A stretch of DNA of 64,000 nucleotides from Alkalihalobacterium chitinilyticum (GCF_029028005.1 NZ_JAOTPO010000016.1:1-64000); one strand, 5' to 3'. Numbered from the stretch's first letter, positions 54,142-62,610 are shown. Program-made: numbers and translations. Notes: a model not told the origin generated them from the letters alone.

Positions 54142-55056
54142 CTATTCACCTCCAACCCCATTAGTTGAGGTGTGCCCGCTACCTTCATAGTGACGCATAA
54201 ATAAATCTTCAAGCGTCGGTGGTGAGCTTTCTAATTTAAGCAGACCAAACTGACTCACATGTTTCATTACAGCATCTAGTTCTTCTCCATCGACTTGGAA
54301 TGAAAGAGCATTTCCTACAATTTCCACATCATGAACACCTTTTAATTCATTAATAGATAAAACCGGCTGTTTCGTTTCCACGAGTAAATTCGTTCTCGTT
54401 AAATGACGAAGTTCGTTTAACGTTCCAGTCTCAATAATCGCTCCTTCACGGATGATACCGACCTTATCACATAATTTTTCGACTTCAGATAAGATATGGC
54501 TTGAAAGCAGAACACTTTTACCTTGTTGTTTGGCCTCATTTACTTGCTCTTGAAAAAGTCTCTCCATTAACGGGTCGAGTCCAGATGTCGGCTCATCAAA
54601 GATATACAGGTCAGCATCCGAAGCAAATGCCGCAACTAAAGCCACTTTCTGCCGATTTCCTTTCGAATACGTTCTGCACTTTTTCGTTGGATCTAATTTG
54701 AAAATTTCAATGAGTTCCTCTCGTCTAGCCTTGTTAGTTGCTCCTCTAAGCTTCATAAATAAATCAATAACTTCGCCCCCGGTAAGGTTCGGCCATAAGT
54801 TCACATCCCCCGGTACATAGGCAATTCTCTTATGGATTTCTACGGCGTCTTTCCATGCATCCAGACCAAAAATTTGGGCTTCTCCTTCAGTCGCTTTTAA
54901 AATGCCGAGCAATACACGAATCGTTGTAGACTTGCCGGCTCCATTTGGACCAATAAATCCATAGATTTCACCTTTATTCACTTCCATATTTACACCGTCT
55001 AGAGCCTTAAAGCTTCCAAACTTCTTGGTTAAATTTGTTGTTTTTAATATCGTCAT
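54142..55056 (-). CDS. ABC transporter ATP-binding protein (drug exporter type)
   Basis: 304 residues. Walker A GFIGPNGAGKSTTIRVLLG, Q-loop region YVPGDVNLWPNLTGG, a signature in the variant form YSKGNRQKVALVAAF (LSGGQ replaced by SKGNRQ), Walker B LYIFDEPTSGLDPL and switch His in LLSSHILSE. The C-terminal 80 residues (TNLLVETKQPVLSINELKGV onward) are the regulatory domain of DrrA-like exporters. It powers the permease encoded just downstream (2-bp gap). Confidence 0.93.
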   Translation of the reverse strand: MTILKTTNLTKKFGSFKALDGVNMEVNKGEIYGFIGPNGAGKSTTIRVLLGILKATEGEAQIFGLDAWKDAVEIHKRIAYVPGDVNLWPNLTGGEVIDLFMKLRGATNKARREELIEIFKLDPTKKCRTYSKGNRQKVALVAAFASDADLYIFDEPTSGLDPLMERLFQEQVNEAKQQGKSVLLSSHILSEVEKLCDKVGIIREGAIIETGTLNELRHLTRTNLLVETKQPVLSINELKGVHDVEIVGNALSFQVDGEELDAVMKHVSQFGLLKLESSPPTLEDLFMRHYEGSGHTSTNGVGGE

Positions 55057-55234
55057 GGCGATGCTCCCCCAATCTCATGGATAAAAATGATCTTATTCGT
55101 TGCTTAGTTTTGAAATTTTTTAACTTATATAGTTCATAATATATATAAATTAAATGCATTACAATATGAAATTATGAAATTTATTGTTTGTTTTGTTACA
55201 AAAATTTTATTAAACTTGAAACGAGGTGACAAAA

Positions 55235-55819
55235 ATGGACGGCTTTCAACGACGAAGAGAACAAAAGAAGAAGAATATTTTAGAAACGGCGCTATCCCTA
55301 TTTACGGAATATGGAATCCAAAAAGTATCGATTTCTGAAATTGCCAAAAAAGCAAACGTATCTCAAGTTACAATCTATAACTACTTTGAAAGTAAGCACA
55401 ATCTAATCCACGATGTCTTTATTTATTATGTGGACAAAGCTGCCAATGATTTTGAAGAAGTTATCTTTAGTGACTTACCTTTTCCTGAAAAAATCCAGAA
55501 GATGGTCTTTGCGAAAAAAGAGGCTGCCACTCAAATTCATGAAGAGTTTTATGAGTTTATGATGAAAGAATATACAGCAGAGGGCAATTACATTGAGAAG
55601 GTGTATATCGAAAAAACTATTCCATACTTCACCAAATTAATTGAAGATGGAAAACAACAAGGATTTGTGAACCAGGAATTATCTGCGGAGGCGGTTTTAT
55701 TTTATATCAATATGTTAAAAGACTATGTGCAAAAAGAAGAAGTCTATCAAAAGATCCTCCCAATTACCGAAGACATTACAAACATCTTTTTTTACGGGAT
55801 CTGTGGGAAGAAGGATTAA
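55235..55819 (+). CDS. TetR family transcriptional regulator
   Basis: 194 residues. N-terminal helix-turn-helix: KNILETALSLFTEYGIQKVS then ISEIAKKANVSQVTIYNYFE and SKHNLIHDVF (about residues 12-60). Variable ligand-binding C-terminal domain. Divergent from the ABC exporter genes with about 180 bp between, so it probably represses them and responds to their drug substrate (inference). The ATG at 55235 has GAGGTGA five bases upstream; GTG at 55226 lies within that site. Confidence 0.9.
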   Translation: MDGFQRRREQKKKNILETALSLFTEYGIQKVSISEIAKKANVSQVTIYNYFESKHNLIHDVFIYYVDKAANDFEEVIFSDLPFPEKIQKMVFAKKEAATQIHEEFYEFMMKEYTAEGNYIEKVYIEKTIPYFTKLIEDGKQQGFVNQELSAEAVLFYINMLKDYVQKEEVYQKILPITEDITNIFFYGICGKKD

Positions 55820-55955
55820 AAGCGGGTCCTGTCCCCCACTGTGGTAATGCTTTCTCTAGCGGGAACCAGTGACCTGACGTTCGTTACGGCAATGTTATGC
55901 TATTGGGGGCCGGACATTACCAGAATGCTTGCTTTCTTCTAATATGGGCCCGCCT
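55820..55955. repeat. Third palindromic intergenic element
   Basis: AGCGGGTCC (55821-) and GGGCCCGC (55946-) bracket inner inverted pairs (GGTAATGC with CATTACC; CCCCCACTG with TATTGGGGG). A partial second copy, CCCCCATTGACGTAATGC then TTTACTCTAGCAGAAG, lies at 56306-56340. The gap 55956-56064 shows nothing. Confidence 0.5.
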
Positions 55956-56064
55956 CCTGACCTCAGTATGCTCACAAAAGGATTGCGAGGCAAAAGCAAG
56001 TTTTTTCAGCTATTTAAAACTTTTTCAACGAAATTAACGCCTATTTGTTTTTTAGATTTTTTTG

Positions 56065-56245
56065 TGGACTGAGAGGCCCTTATTTCATCAAAATCTATCA
56101 TTTTATCATTGTCCGCGGACTGAGAGGCCCTTATTCGTCGTATTTCTTGTGTAAAGGACTGCTTTATGGGGTAATAAGGGCTTTTCAGTCCCCTAAAGTG
56201 AAGAAAACGTTGAAATTGACATAAATAAGGCCCCTGGAGTCCGCT
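56065..56245. repeat. Dispersed palindromic repeat, copy C
   Basis: GTGGACTGAGAGGCCCTTAT (56065-) and GCGGACTGAGAGGCCCTTAT (56115-) are followed by the inverse boxes TAATAAGGGCTTTTCAGTCC (56172-) and AAATAAGGCCCCTGGAGTCC (56223-). It is the best-preserved of three copies and has the same order as A and B. It ends just before the partial third-family copy and the pseudogene. Confidence 0.75.
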
Positions 56246-56355
56246 AACTTTCCCTAGAGAAGATGATGTTTGGCACCAGTCCCAAAAAATCAACATAAAG
56301 CGACGGCCCCCATTGACGTAATGCTTTACTCTAGCAGAAGTCAGGCCACCGGCCA

Positions 56356-56666
56356 TTACTCGTCGACTGCATACAATGGATTATTTTTTGCGATTTTAAC
56401 TATTTCATTAATCCGTTGGTGTTGTTTTTCCTCACCCCAATCAGTACCTGCAACATATGTGGTTACGCCGAATATCTTCTCGTTATATCCGTTGTATGCC
56501 ACATCAAGATCGTGAATAATTCGATGCGAATACAACATAGCTTCTTCATTTCTTTCATACAATGCAACTCTTGTGCTAAAATAAAGTTTTTTAGATCTTC
56601 GTAAATCGCTTCCGTTACATAACTAAGGTTAGCTTCAAATTCTTCAAGTTTAAAGATTTTTGATAT
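56356..56666 (-). pseudogene. Frameshifted paralogue of the 20817-21419 protein
   Basis: Reading the minus strand, AGGAGG at 56678-56673 is followed six bases later by ATA where a start codon should be, then SKIFKLEEFEANLSYVTEAI-YEDLKNFILAQ. After a frameshift near 56570 the sequence continues ALYERNEEAMLYSHRIIHDL, then DVAYNGYNEKIFGVTTY and a stop at 56356. The HRIIHDLD-YNG block matches HRIMHDLDYYLNG of the intact gene. A lost ATG plus a frameshift makes this a pseudogene. It lacks the membrane anchor of the relative. Confidence 0.7.
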
Positions 56667-56839
56667 TTTGAGCCTCCTTTTTATTTTTCCTGCGTCTATA
56701 AGTATAAGCCTGACTATTTTTTCATTTAGTATAGAGCTTAATGGGGTTCTTTACATTAGACTCCTATTCTTCTATTCTAAAGTTTGATAAGGTTTTCAAG
56801 TAAAAATAGATTGTCCAATACATACGGGGAGATGAACTG

Positions 56840-57364
56840 ATGAAAACGAGTCGAATTCTTTTCATTGCAATTGCACTAATTATCGCTGTCGTCATTTACG
56901 CTTTTAATGCCTTGTCTAATCATGAAACTCTGAATAAGCTGGAACCAGCCGAAACGAGTCAAACAAGCGAACCAACTCCTGATAATGAGGAAGAACCGAT
57001 CATAGGAAATATTCCGACTGCAGAAGAAGTGGAGGAAGAGTTTCCTTTAGACTTACCAGAACGTGCTGTACAAAATTACATTCACTGGATGTCTCACCAG
57101 AAAGTAGCCGCCAGCCAAAAATGGGGCCATATGCAAATCACTCAGGAGAGAATTGAAAGGTTAATAGAAGTAGTTGAGGCAAATAACTATAGCTATGGCA
57201 GAACATATTTAGATATTCTCGAAAGATGGCAAAAAGGAGATTTCAGCCAAGCCGATGAAGATCATAACCGAATTTGGCGGTTACAAGGCGGTACGGTTGG
57301 AGAAGCAACCAGAGTCTTTACTCCAGAAGAAGAAGCAGAATATATTAGGAAGCACTTTGAATAG
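56840..57364 (+). CDS. Membrane-anchored DUF6241-like protein
   Basis: 174 residues: N-terminal membrane anchor (about 5-24), an acidic linker, then a helical domain (about 78-170). The domain's QNYIHWMSHQKVAASQKWGH and RIERLIEVVEANNYSYGRTY then LQGGTVGEATRVFTPEEE blocks match the DUF6241 family as I remember it. The soluble part should face outside. Function is unknown. GGGGAGATGAACTG precedes the ATG, and a hairpin follows. It lies next to the paralogous pseudogene; both encode small helical exported proteins. Confidence 0.75.
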   Translation: MKTSRILFIAIALIIAVVIYAFNALSNHETLNKLEPAETSQTSEPTPDNEEEPIIGNIPTAEEVEEEFPLDLPERAVQNYIHWMSHQKVAASQKWGHMQITQERIERLIEVVEANNYSYGRTYLDILERWQKGDFSQADEDHNRIWRLQGGTVGEATRVFTPEEEAEYIRKHFE

Positions 57365-57372
57365 CATCATTA

Positions 57373-57402
57373 AACCCATAAGCTTAATTAGCTTATGGGT
57401 TT
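57373..57402 (+). terminator. Rho-independent terminator
   Basis: AACCCATAAGCT-TAATT-AGCTTATGGGTT, 12-bp perfect stem, then TCTTCTT. Confidence 0.8.
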
Positions 57403-57520
57403 CTTCTTACTTTATCAAATTCTAGTAAAGAACTATTCTTTTAAGAGGAATGCTCCTATATATTCATAAATTTCCTTAATATCTTCTTTTGAATCCATCA
57501 TACATCTTCGTAATTTTAAA

Positions 57521-57552
57521 AAAGGATGAGGCCAAGCCTCCTCCCCTTTCCA
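57521..57552 (-). terminator. Terminator of the DUF2922/DUF1659 genes
   Basis: Minus strand GGAGGAGGC-TTG-GCCTCATCC followed by TTTTTT; one mismatch. Confidence 0.7.
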
Positions 57553-57564
57553 AACCACCATTGA

Positions 57565-57780
57565 TTAAAACTCAATCGTTTCAACCGTGCGATCCACGAC
57601 ACGCGCACTTTTTTTCGCTACAAGATTACCACCAGATGATGTAAACGCATTTTGTGCGATAATCTCATCCATCGCTGCACTAATCGCAGCGGTATCCACT
57701 GGATAAACAGGGTTGTCCAATGAAATCGTAACGTTTTTTGCTAACTCGTTTTCAAAGACTAATTCCAGTTTTTTCGACAT
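57565..57780 (-). CDS. DUF2922 domain protein
   Basis: 71 residues. The KKLELVFENELAKNVTISLD opening and the AISAAMDEIIAQNAFTSSGG middle are typical of DUF2922. These small proteins usually sit beside a DUF1659 gene, as here (40 bp downstream of it, same strand). Function is unknown. GGAGGGAATGAG precedes the ATG. Confidence 0.88.
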   Translation of the reverse strand: MSKKLELVFENELAKNVTISLDNPVYPVDTAAISAAMDEIIAQNAFTSSGGNLVAKKSARVVDRTVETIEF

Positions 57781-57819
57781 CTCATTCCCTCCTCTCTATT
57801 CAATAGTCACTACACCCAA

Positions 57820-58026
57820 TTAAAGATCAAGCGCATACGTGTTGGCACGGTCCACTTTGTAAGGCATCCAGCCTTGAAGCGGAATTAACGCATCCGCAAC
57901 AGCTTTTAACTGTTCGTTCGTCGCAGCTGTTTTAATGTTATTGAAGCTCTTTGTTTTCAAGATCGGTTCACCAATTTGGTTGTAACCCGACTCAAATACA
58001 ATAATTAATCGTGAATTTGAAAGCAT
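57820..58026 (-). CDS. DUF1659 domain protein
   Basis: 68 residues. The RLIIVFESGYNQIGEPILKT then SFNNIKTAATNEQLKAVADA pattern is the DUF1659 family, partner of DUF2922. Function is unknown. The start is taken as 58026 (AAGGGGATGA five bases upstream) because the ATG at 58035 touches the ribosome site. First gene of the two-gene unit. Confidence 0.88.
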   Translation of the reverse strand: MLSNSRLIIVFESGYNQIGEPILKTKSFNNIKTAATNEQLKAVADALIPLQGWMPYKVDRANTYALDL

Positions 58027-58428
58027 CCTTGTCATCCCCTTTCACTATGTATATATGGAGATGAGGATGAAAATGGTGAAGGAAGAACTAATTTTATTTA
58101 AGAAACTTGATCTTTCATACTAATCGTCTATCAATTCACAAAAAATTATTAATTTGATATCGATCGTACGTCGCCAAATCATTTTTCTTGAAACCTATAG
58201 GGGCTAAGCTATTCCGTTAATTGAGAACGCCTGTACTTCCCCACATTAAAAAATCAAAGAATCATATGGGAACAAAACAATAAAGTTCGAAAACTTGATA
58301 AGAAGAAAGAAAACAAACAAGAGCTTACATTCAAGCTTTACAAAAAATAATTCAAATTGACTCACCGTTTTCCCTTCGAACTCTGTATATACCTAATGAA
58401 GGAATGATACAAAGAGGGGGATTTTAAA
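58027..58428. other. Non-coding gap before the HTH gene
   Basis: A/T-rich. The short inverted repeat AAGTT-CGA-AAACTT lies near 58286-58299. TTGACT near 58367 and TATATA near 58387 are too far apart (about 14-23 bp depending on frame) to call a promoter. No gene seen. Confidence 0.3.
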
Positions 58429-59283
58429 ATGAAGTCAGGCCGAATTGAACAATACAGATCATATAGTCAGTTTTCAACACTTGAGGAATTTAACAAATCT
58501 AATAAAATGGCACTAGACATCCACGGTCACCACTTTACGAAAGGTGAAAGAATTGCATTTGAAGTTCTTACACGTTTTAGTGTGAAAGTACTCGGAGTTT
58601 GTAATGCACGCATCTGTAAATTAGTACAAGCCTGCCAAGGTGAAAAAGGCGGCATTTCCAGGTCAACCTTTGAACGAATGCTTAGAAAAGCAAAATCCTT
58701 AGGGATCATCTCGATTAAACATACCGTACGTGAAACGGGCGGTTATGCCCACAGCGTGTATATTTTTAACCGGTTTGACACGCCCAATCATGAACAATTG
58801 ACATCGCGTAAAAACGATAAAAAGCCCCAACCACCAAAGGCTGATGAGCACAAAAATCAACCGGAAACTCATTTAGTTGAAACAAAAACATCAAAGGATA
58901 AAGATCTTCGTCAAGACCAGGTCAAAAAAATCGATCAAATTGACATGACAGAACTAGACCATTCGTTCATACCAGATCATGTGCCAACGCTGTTCATTAA
59001 AGTCGTCAAACCATTCTTTAACCGTGCTAAGGATATTTGCGGTCTATGGGATCGAGCCCAAATCGCCTATCGATCCGCTAAGTTCCCGACCACCACGTCG
59101 ATCGATTCGATGCTACCGACGATTGTGCACGCATTCAAACAAACCGTCTATCGGTATAAGCAAAAGCGAATCCAAACTGGCTTTATGCCTTATTTTTACG
59201 GGACGATGGCGAACTTACTGACTGTGGAGAAACGGAAGATGGTTGCTGAAAAACCTCGGTGGGGGCAGTGGTTGGAGAGATAG
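58429..59283 (+). CDS. Helix-turn-helix protein, replication-initiator-like N-terminus
   Basis: 284 residues. The N-terminal winged helix (about 25-105) reads ERIAFEVLTRFSVKVLGVCN then GGISRSTFERMLRKAKSLGI and TVRETGGYAHSVYIFNRF, resembling the DNA-binding domains of plasmid replication initiators and conjugative-element regulators. A charged Lys/Gln linker (about 118-175) follows, then a helical C-terminal domain with PTTTSIDSMLPTIVHAFKQT and GFMPYFYGTMANLLTVEKRK. The function is not known to me; it may belong to a mobile element. AGAGGGGG precedes the ATG. Confidence 0.65.
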   Translation: MKSGRIEQYRSYSQFSTLEEFNKSNKMALDIHGHHFTKGERIAFEVLTRFSVKVLGVCNARICKLVQACQGEKGGISRSTFERMLRKAKSLGIISIKHTVRETGGYAHSVYIFNRFDTPNHEQLTSRKNDKKPQPPKADEHKNQPETHLVETKTSKDKDLRQDQVKKIDQIDMTELDHSFIPDHVPTLFIKVVKPFFNRAKDICGLWDRAQIAYRSAKFPTTTSIDSMLPTIVHAFKQTVYRYKQKRIQTGFMPYFYGTMANLLTVEKRKMVAEKPRWGQWLER

Positions 59284-59313
59284 TGTGTGTTTTGGAGTTG
59301 GGGTGTTGAAGAT

Positions 59314-59347
59314 ATAAAAAAACGTTTCTTACATCTGTAAGAAACGT
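59314..59347. terminator. Hairpin after the HTH gene
   Basis: AACGTTTCTTAC-ATCT... pairs as AACGTTTCTTAC / GTAAGAAACGTT around TCT. The T-run is on the minus strand, so it could end a minus-strand transcript coming from the defence genes. Confidence 0.6.
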
Positions 59348-59381
59348 TGAGATTAAAGATTAAAGATTATTTGTTATGTAA

Positions 59382-59401
59382 TGGTACCGGTGGTCGGGGT
59401 C
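59382..59401 (-). other. tRNA 3'-end copy, likely attachment site of an integrated element
   Basis: On the minus strand GACCCCGACCACCGGTACCA fits a tRNA 3' end piece by piece: GACC (end of T-loop), CCGAC (T-stem), CACCGGT (acceptor), A (discriminator), CCA. No tRNA body is attached. Elements that insert in tRNA genes leave such a copy at the far end. By orientation the element lies to the right, toward the defence genes. Confidence 0.6.
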
Positions 59402-59447
59402 ATGATAGGTCAAAAAGTATTGAGTTTATAAGGTTTTATGAGGGCTA

Positions 59448-59484
59448 TGTGTAATATTTGTGTAATAAAATTTGGATGTGTAAA
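59448..59484 (+). repeat. TGTGTAA direct repeats next to the attachment site
   Basis: TGTGTAAT at 59448-59455 and 59459-59466, and TGTGTAAA at 59477-59484. Their place inside the presumed element end suggests integrase arm-binding sites; that is inference. Confidence 0.45.
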
Positions 59485-59491
59485 TTTCGCT

Positions 59492-59520
59492 AGCTGGTGA
59501 TTTTTTCACCAGCTTTTTTT
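59492..59520 (+). terminator. Rho-independent terminator
   Basis: AGCTGGTGA-TTTTT-TCACCAGCT followed by seven T residues; it separates the left flank from the defence genes. Confidence 0.85.
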
Positions 59521-59550
59521 ATAGTAGCATTATGTTAGCAAATAAAGAAA

Positions 59551-59596
59551 TAATCACCCTGAGCTGTGACGGGCCAATAGGGTGATTTTTCTTTTG
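59551..59596 (+). terminator. Second hairpin before the defence operon
   Basis: AATCACCCT (59552-) pairs with AGGGTGATT (59579-), followed by TTTCTTTT. Confidence 0.65.
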
Positions 59597-59723
59597 AAAT
59601 ATTAACCTTTAAATGCCGGCCGCTCTTCATCAACCGAATAACCAAGACCAAGACGTTACCAGCACCTATAGTCTTGTAAAATATTGTATTTTATAACGAT
59701 TCAATAATCAAGTCCAAACTTGC

Positions 59724-61490
59724 TTAATACTTGAATCCAAACAATGCGCCTGATCCGTCATCATTTTGTTCAAGCTCACATACAATATCTCGGCTATTCA
59801 ACTTATCCTTAGAGACATCTGAATCTATTAAACTAATGATATATTGTACATCATTTTCATTGCAATATTCTTCAAGGAATTCAAGGTAGGATCCTTTACG
59901 ATTCTCATGCAATGCTTCAAAAGGTCCATCATGATATAGAAATTTAAAGAAACTTTTATTGGAATAATAGCTTAAAATAGCTAAATCAAAACACATACAT
60001 AGCATTTTACGATATGAGAAACCTTCATCTTCATGCGTTAAGTCTCCATTATCAGTGATGATACCAGCATTATACTCAACATTAGATGTTGTGTTAGTTG
60101 ATATATCAATTATTCCATTCTTACTTGTTATATCTTCAAAATATGACTTAAATAAATACCTTATGTCATTTAATACTTTGTTTCCACTTTCTATCTTTGA
60201 ACCAATTGATTCATTTACTTTTTCTAGTTCAATTTTCTTTTCGTTCAACTCTTTAATATCAGTTCTAGTCTGTAATATTATTTCTTTTTGTGTCTCAAGA
60301 CTTTGGATACTCTTTTCTTTCTCAATTAAATTAGACCTCAATTTTTTGTACTTATTTATAACATCGTTATCTTGTAATACATTCAAAATAGCTGAACGTT
60401 GTTTTCCTATCTCTTTTAGCTGTTCATCAACTATCTTAAGCTCTGCTTTTTTGTCAGTATGGAGCCTCGATAAATGAATCCTTCTATCTTCAAGTAAGGA
60501 CTTATTGAAACTTATTAACTCCTCATATGATTTTTCTAATTGATCACTAAAATAAATTTGGACTTCGTCGAAAAGCTCCTTTATGTAGTCAAAGTCATGA
60601 AATTCTTTCGTTGCTAAGGAGTTTTCAATTAGTTCAATATCAGACCTTAAATTATAGGCTTTATTTTGTAGAGAAATTGATTTGTTTTCAATCTCTTTTA
60701 TTAACTCCTTACTAATCTGTTTCTCGTTTAAGTAGAAGTTAAATGAATCAAGATCGTGTTCCAACTTTTCCTTTTCTCTTGTTAGAATATCTATTTGGCC
60801 ATTAATTCTATCTATATCTGAAACACTATAATAGTCTTCCATGTTTTTTATTTTTGTTTTCAAATTTTCTATTTCATTATTTAGTTTGTATCTTTTTAAA
60901 AGAACATCACTATCAAATCCTAGTAATTCAAAAACAAAGGGTTTCCAATCTTCATCGTTAGAACTTGAATACTTATTTAATTGGAATACATCACTATAAT
61001 CATTTTGAGTTCTAATAAAGTAACCTACTAATTTCCGATAATCATAATCTCCTAGTATATCAAAGTTTAAACTCTCATTTAATATGGTTGTTGCTGGAAT
61101 AACTTTTTCACTTGTCGTATTTAAAACTAAGTTTGTGTAGTCCCATTCCTCACACTCTAATAATTTTGTTGAATGATCAAGTATCTTCATGTCTACTCTA
61201 GTTATATTTTTAAAGGATCTTCTAATTGTTATATAATTACCATTATTTAATTTTAGTTCGAGGTAAAAGGTATGATCTTTAAAAACTTTCTTCTTGTTGT
61301 AAAAGTAGTTTCTCTTTTTTACTTCTTTAAGTAGCATGAAATCTATCAGATGTACTAGAGCACTTTTCCCAAGGTTATGAGGATCATTTACATTTTTATC
61401 CTGGACAGAACCAAAAATGATATTTAATCCATCTTTAAATTTTATATTTTTAAACCTTGAATCATCGCTATATAGCCTTGATAATTTCAT
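59724..61490 (-). CDS. ABC-three-component (ABC-3C) system ATPase, DUF2326/SMC-like
   Basis: 588 residues, an SMC/Rad50-like ATPase. The N-terminal lobe has a variant Walker A (GSVQDKN...NLGKSALVHLIDFML, Lys-Ser present). Two coiled-coil stretches (about 185-300 and 320-425) flank a hinge. The C-terminal lobe is the DUF2326 domain: FSYRKMLCMCFDLAILSYYS, FLYHDGPFEALHENRKGSYL and QYIISLIDSDVSK. DUF2326 ATPases are the engine of ABC-three-component defence systems. It is last in an operon of four overlapping genes, which supports that role. Rich in A/T compared with the left flank. Confidence 0.85.
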   Translation of the reverse strand: MKLSRLYSDDSRFKNIKFKDGLNIIFGSVQDKNVNDPHNLGKSALVHLIDFMLLKEVKKRNYFYNKKKVFKDHTFYLELKLNNGNYITIRRSFKNITRVDMKILDHSTKLLECEEWDYTNLVLNTTSEKVIPATTILNESLNFDILGDYDYRKLVGYFIRTQNDYSDVFQLNKYSSSNDEDWKPFVFELLGFDSDVLLKRYKLNNEIENLKTKIKNMEDYYSVSDIDRINGQIDILTREKEKLEHDLDSFNFYLNEKQISKELIKEIENKSISLQNKAYNLRSDIELIENSLATKEFHDFDYIKELFDEVQIYFSDQLEKSYEELISFNKSLLEDRRIHLSRLHTDKKAELKIVDEQLKEIGKQRSAILNVLQDNDVINKYKKLRSNLIEKEKSIQSLETQKEIILQTRTDIKELNEKKIELEKVNESIGSKIESGNKVLNDIRYLFKSYFEDITSKNGIIDISTNTTSNVEYNAGIITDNGDLTHEDEGFSYRKMLCMCFDLAILSYYSNKSFFKFLYHDGPFEALHENRKGSYLEFLEEYCNENDVQYIISLIDSDVSKDKLNSRDIVCELEQNDDGSGALFGFKY

Positions 61491-61726
61491 ATTTTCATCT
61501 CCAAGACGTCAGATTCTATGTCGTAGTCGACCCTACCTAGCAAGAATAAAAAATCGACTGCAGGTAAGAATAAATATAGGGCATCATCTCCAATTTGCTT
61601 TTCTAATGCATTGTAAAGATTTCCGTAACTACACTTGTAGTCATTTTCTTTGAACACTTTTATTAATAACGCGACTGCATAAATTAAGCTTCTATTTAAA
61701 TCTGTAAATTTATCCGGTCTCAGCAT
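61487..61726 (-). CDS. ABC-3C system middle component (MC6-like)
   Basis: 79 residues. MLRPDKFTDLNRSLIYAVAL and the closing LYLFLPAVDFLFLLGRVDYD match the small middle component of ABC-three-component systems (MC6 group, from memory). It is thought to bridge ATPase and effector. The start at 61726 has GGTGG five bases upstream. It overlaps the upstream CTD gene by 17 bp and the ATPase start by ATGA. Confidence 0.8.
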   Translation of the reverse strand: MLRPDKFTDLNRSLIYAVALLIKVFKENDYKCSYGNLYNALEKQIGDDALYLFLPAVDFLFLLGRVDYDIESDVLEMKI

Positions 61727-62282
61727 TGTTACCACCGTTTTCTCCAATGTGACATATGTAATACATAAAATGTACTACCACACTCACCATTTCCTCATTT
61801 TCTAAGATCTCAATATCATTTGAATTTAAAAATCTATCAATAATATCATTAATTACTTCGCTAAAAAATTCCTTTTCTCTTTTTATTTCAGGTATTTTTC
61901 TATTGATGGTCTTCTTAATATTACTGTATGATTTCCTTAATTTTTTATTACGAGGATCAGATAATATATCTTTAATAGTTTTAAAATAAATGCTGCTTTC
62001 AATAATGACATTGTTGTAATCATTACAGCCTTCTTCTTCTAAGTTATTAATAATATTCTTCGCTACAATGTTTATCCTCTTTAATCCATCATCATCTTCA
62101 ACACCTTGATTAGGTTCTATGTCATCTTCAAGCTCTAATTCCAGAAAGTCTATTACCTTTTTTAGGTTATATGGATTAATAGCGTCACTTCTCATATGTA
62201 TAACGTTTTGGTTATATACATTACCATCGTTGTTATATACTGGGCTATGATCACCTTTTGTAGTATTTCTACTTCCCGTCAT
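61710..62282 (-). CDS. ABC-3C system CTD protein with glycine/asparagine-rich N-terminus
   Basis: 190 residues. N-terminal tail with TTKGDHSPVYNNDGNVYNQ, followed by a helical domain (about 35-180) ending in the MVSVVVHFMYYICHIGENGG block. In ABC-3C systems the third protein has a C-terminal dimerisation domain and usually an N-terminal effector; here the effector is only this short tail. The preceding gene encodes a membrane peptide with the same motif (KGKNSPIFNNDGDV). Overlaps both neighbours (ATGA upstream, 17 bp downstream). Confidence 0.72.
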   Translation of the reverse strand: MTGSRNTTKGDHSPVYNNDGNVYNQNVIHMRSDAINPYNLKKVIDFLELELEDDIEPNQGVEDDDGLKRINIVAKNIINNLEEEGCNDYNNVIIESSIYFKTIKDILSDPRNKKLRKSYSNIKKTINRKIPEIKREKEFFSEVINDIIDRFLNSNDIEILENEEMVSVVVHFMYYICHIGENGGNNAETG

Positions 62283-62461
62283 CTCCCATCACCAAAACGC
62301 CCTTTTACATCACCATCGTTATTAAAAATAGGACTGTTTTTTCCTTTTGTTTTGTTAATGTTTTTTTGATTTATCCTTATAGATTTAAAAACATATCCAC
62401 CTGTAGCTCCAAGTATAAGGGTAAGTAGATGGGTTATAACAGTTGTCCAATCAACAGTCAT
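62279..62461 (-). CDS. Single-pass membrane peptide of the ABC-3C operon
   Basis: 60 residues: one membrane helix (about 6-26, TVITHLLTLILGATGGYVF), a basic segment, then KGKNSPIFNNDGDVKGRFGD. First gene of the four-gene operon; AAGGTGATTGTAA precedes the ATG, and its stop overlaps the next start (ATGA). It may be the membrane effector or an anchor for the complex. No known family was recognised. Confidence 0.7.
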   Translation of the reverse strand: MTVDWTTVITHLLTLILGATGGYVFKSIRINQKNINKTKGKNSPIFNNDGDVKGRFGDGR

Positions 62462-62610
62462 TTACAATCACCTTCTTTTTAGTTTAATAAGTTTATGTAA
62501 TTTCCTTAATAGTCTAAAACTATTATTTCAAATTATGAAAATATTTACAATACCTATGTTTTTTCGACAAGTATATATGTTATTTGTATTGAAAAAAGGT
62601 GTCAAAATAA

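Noticed and set aside
58366-58395. Sigma-A promoter before the HTH gene at 58429
   Set aside because: Spacing between TTGACT and the TATATA stretch does not fit 16-18 bp.
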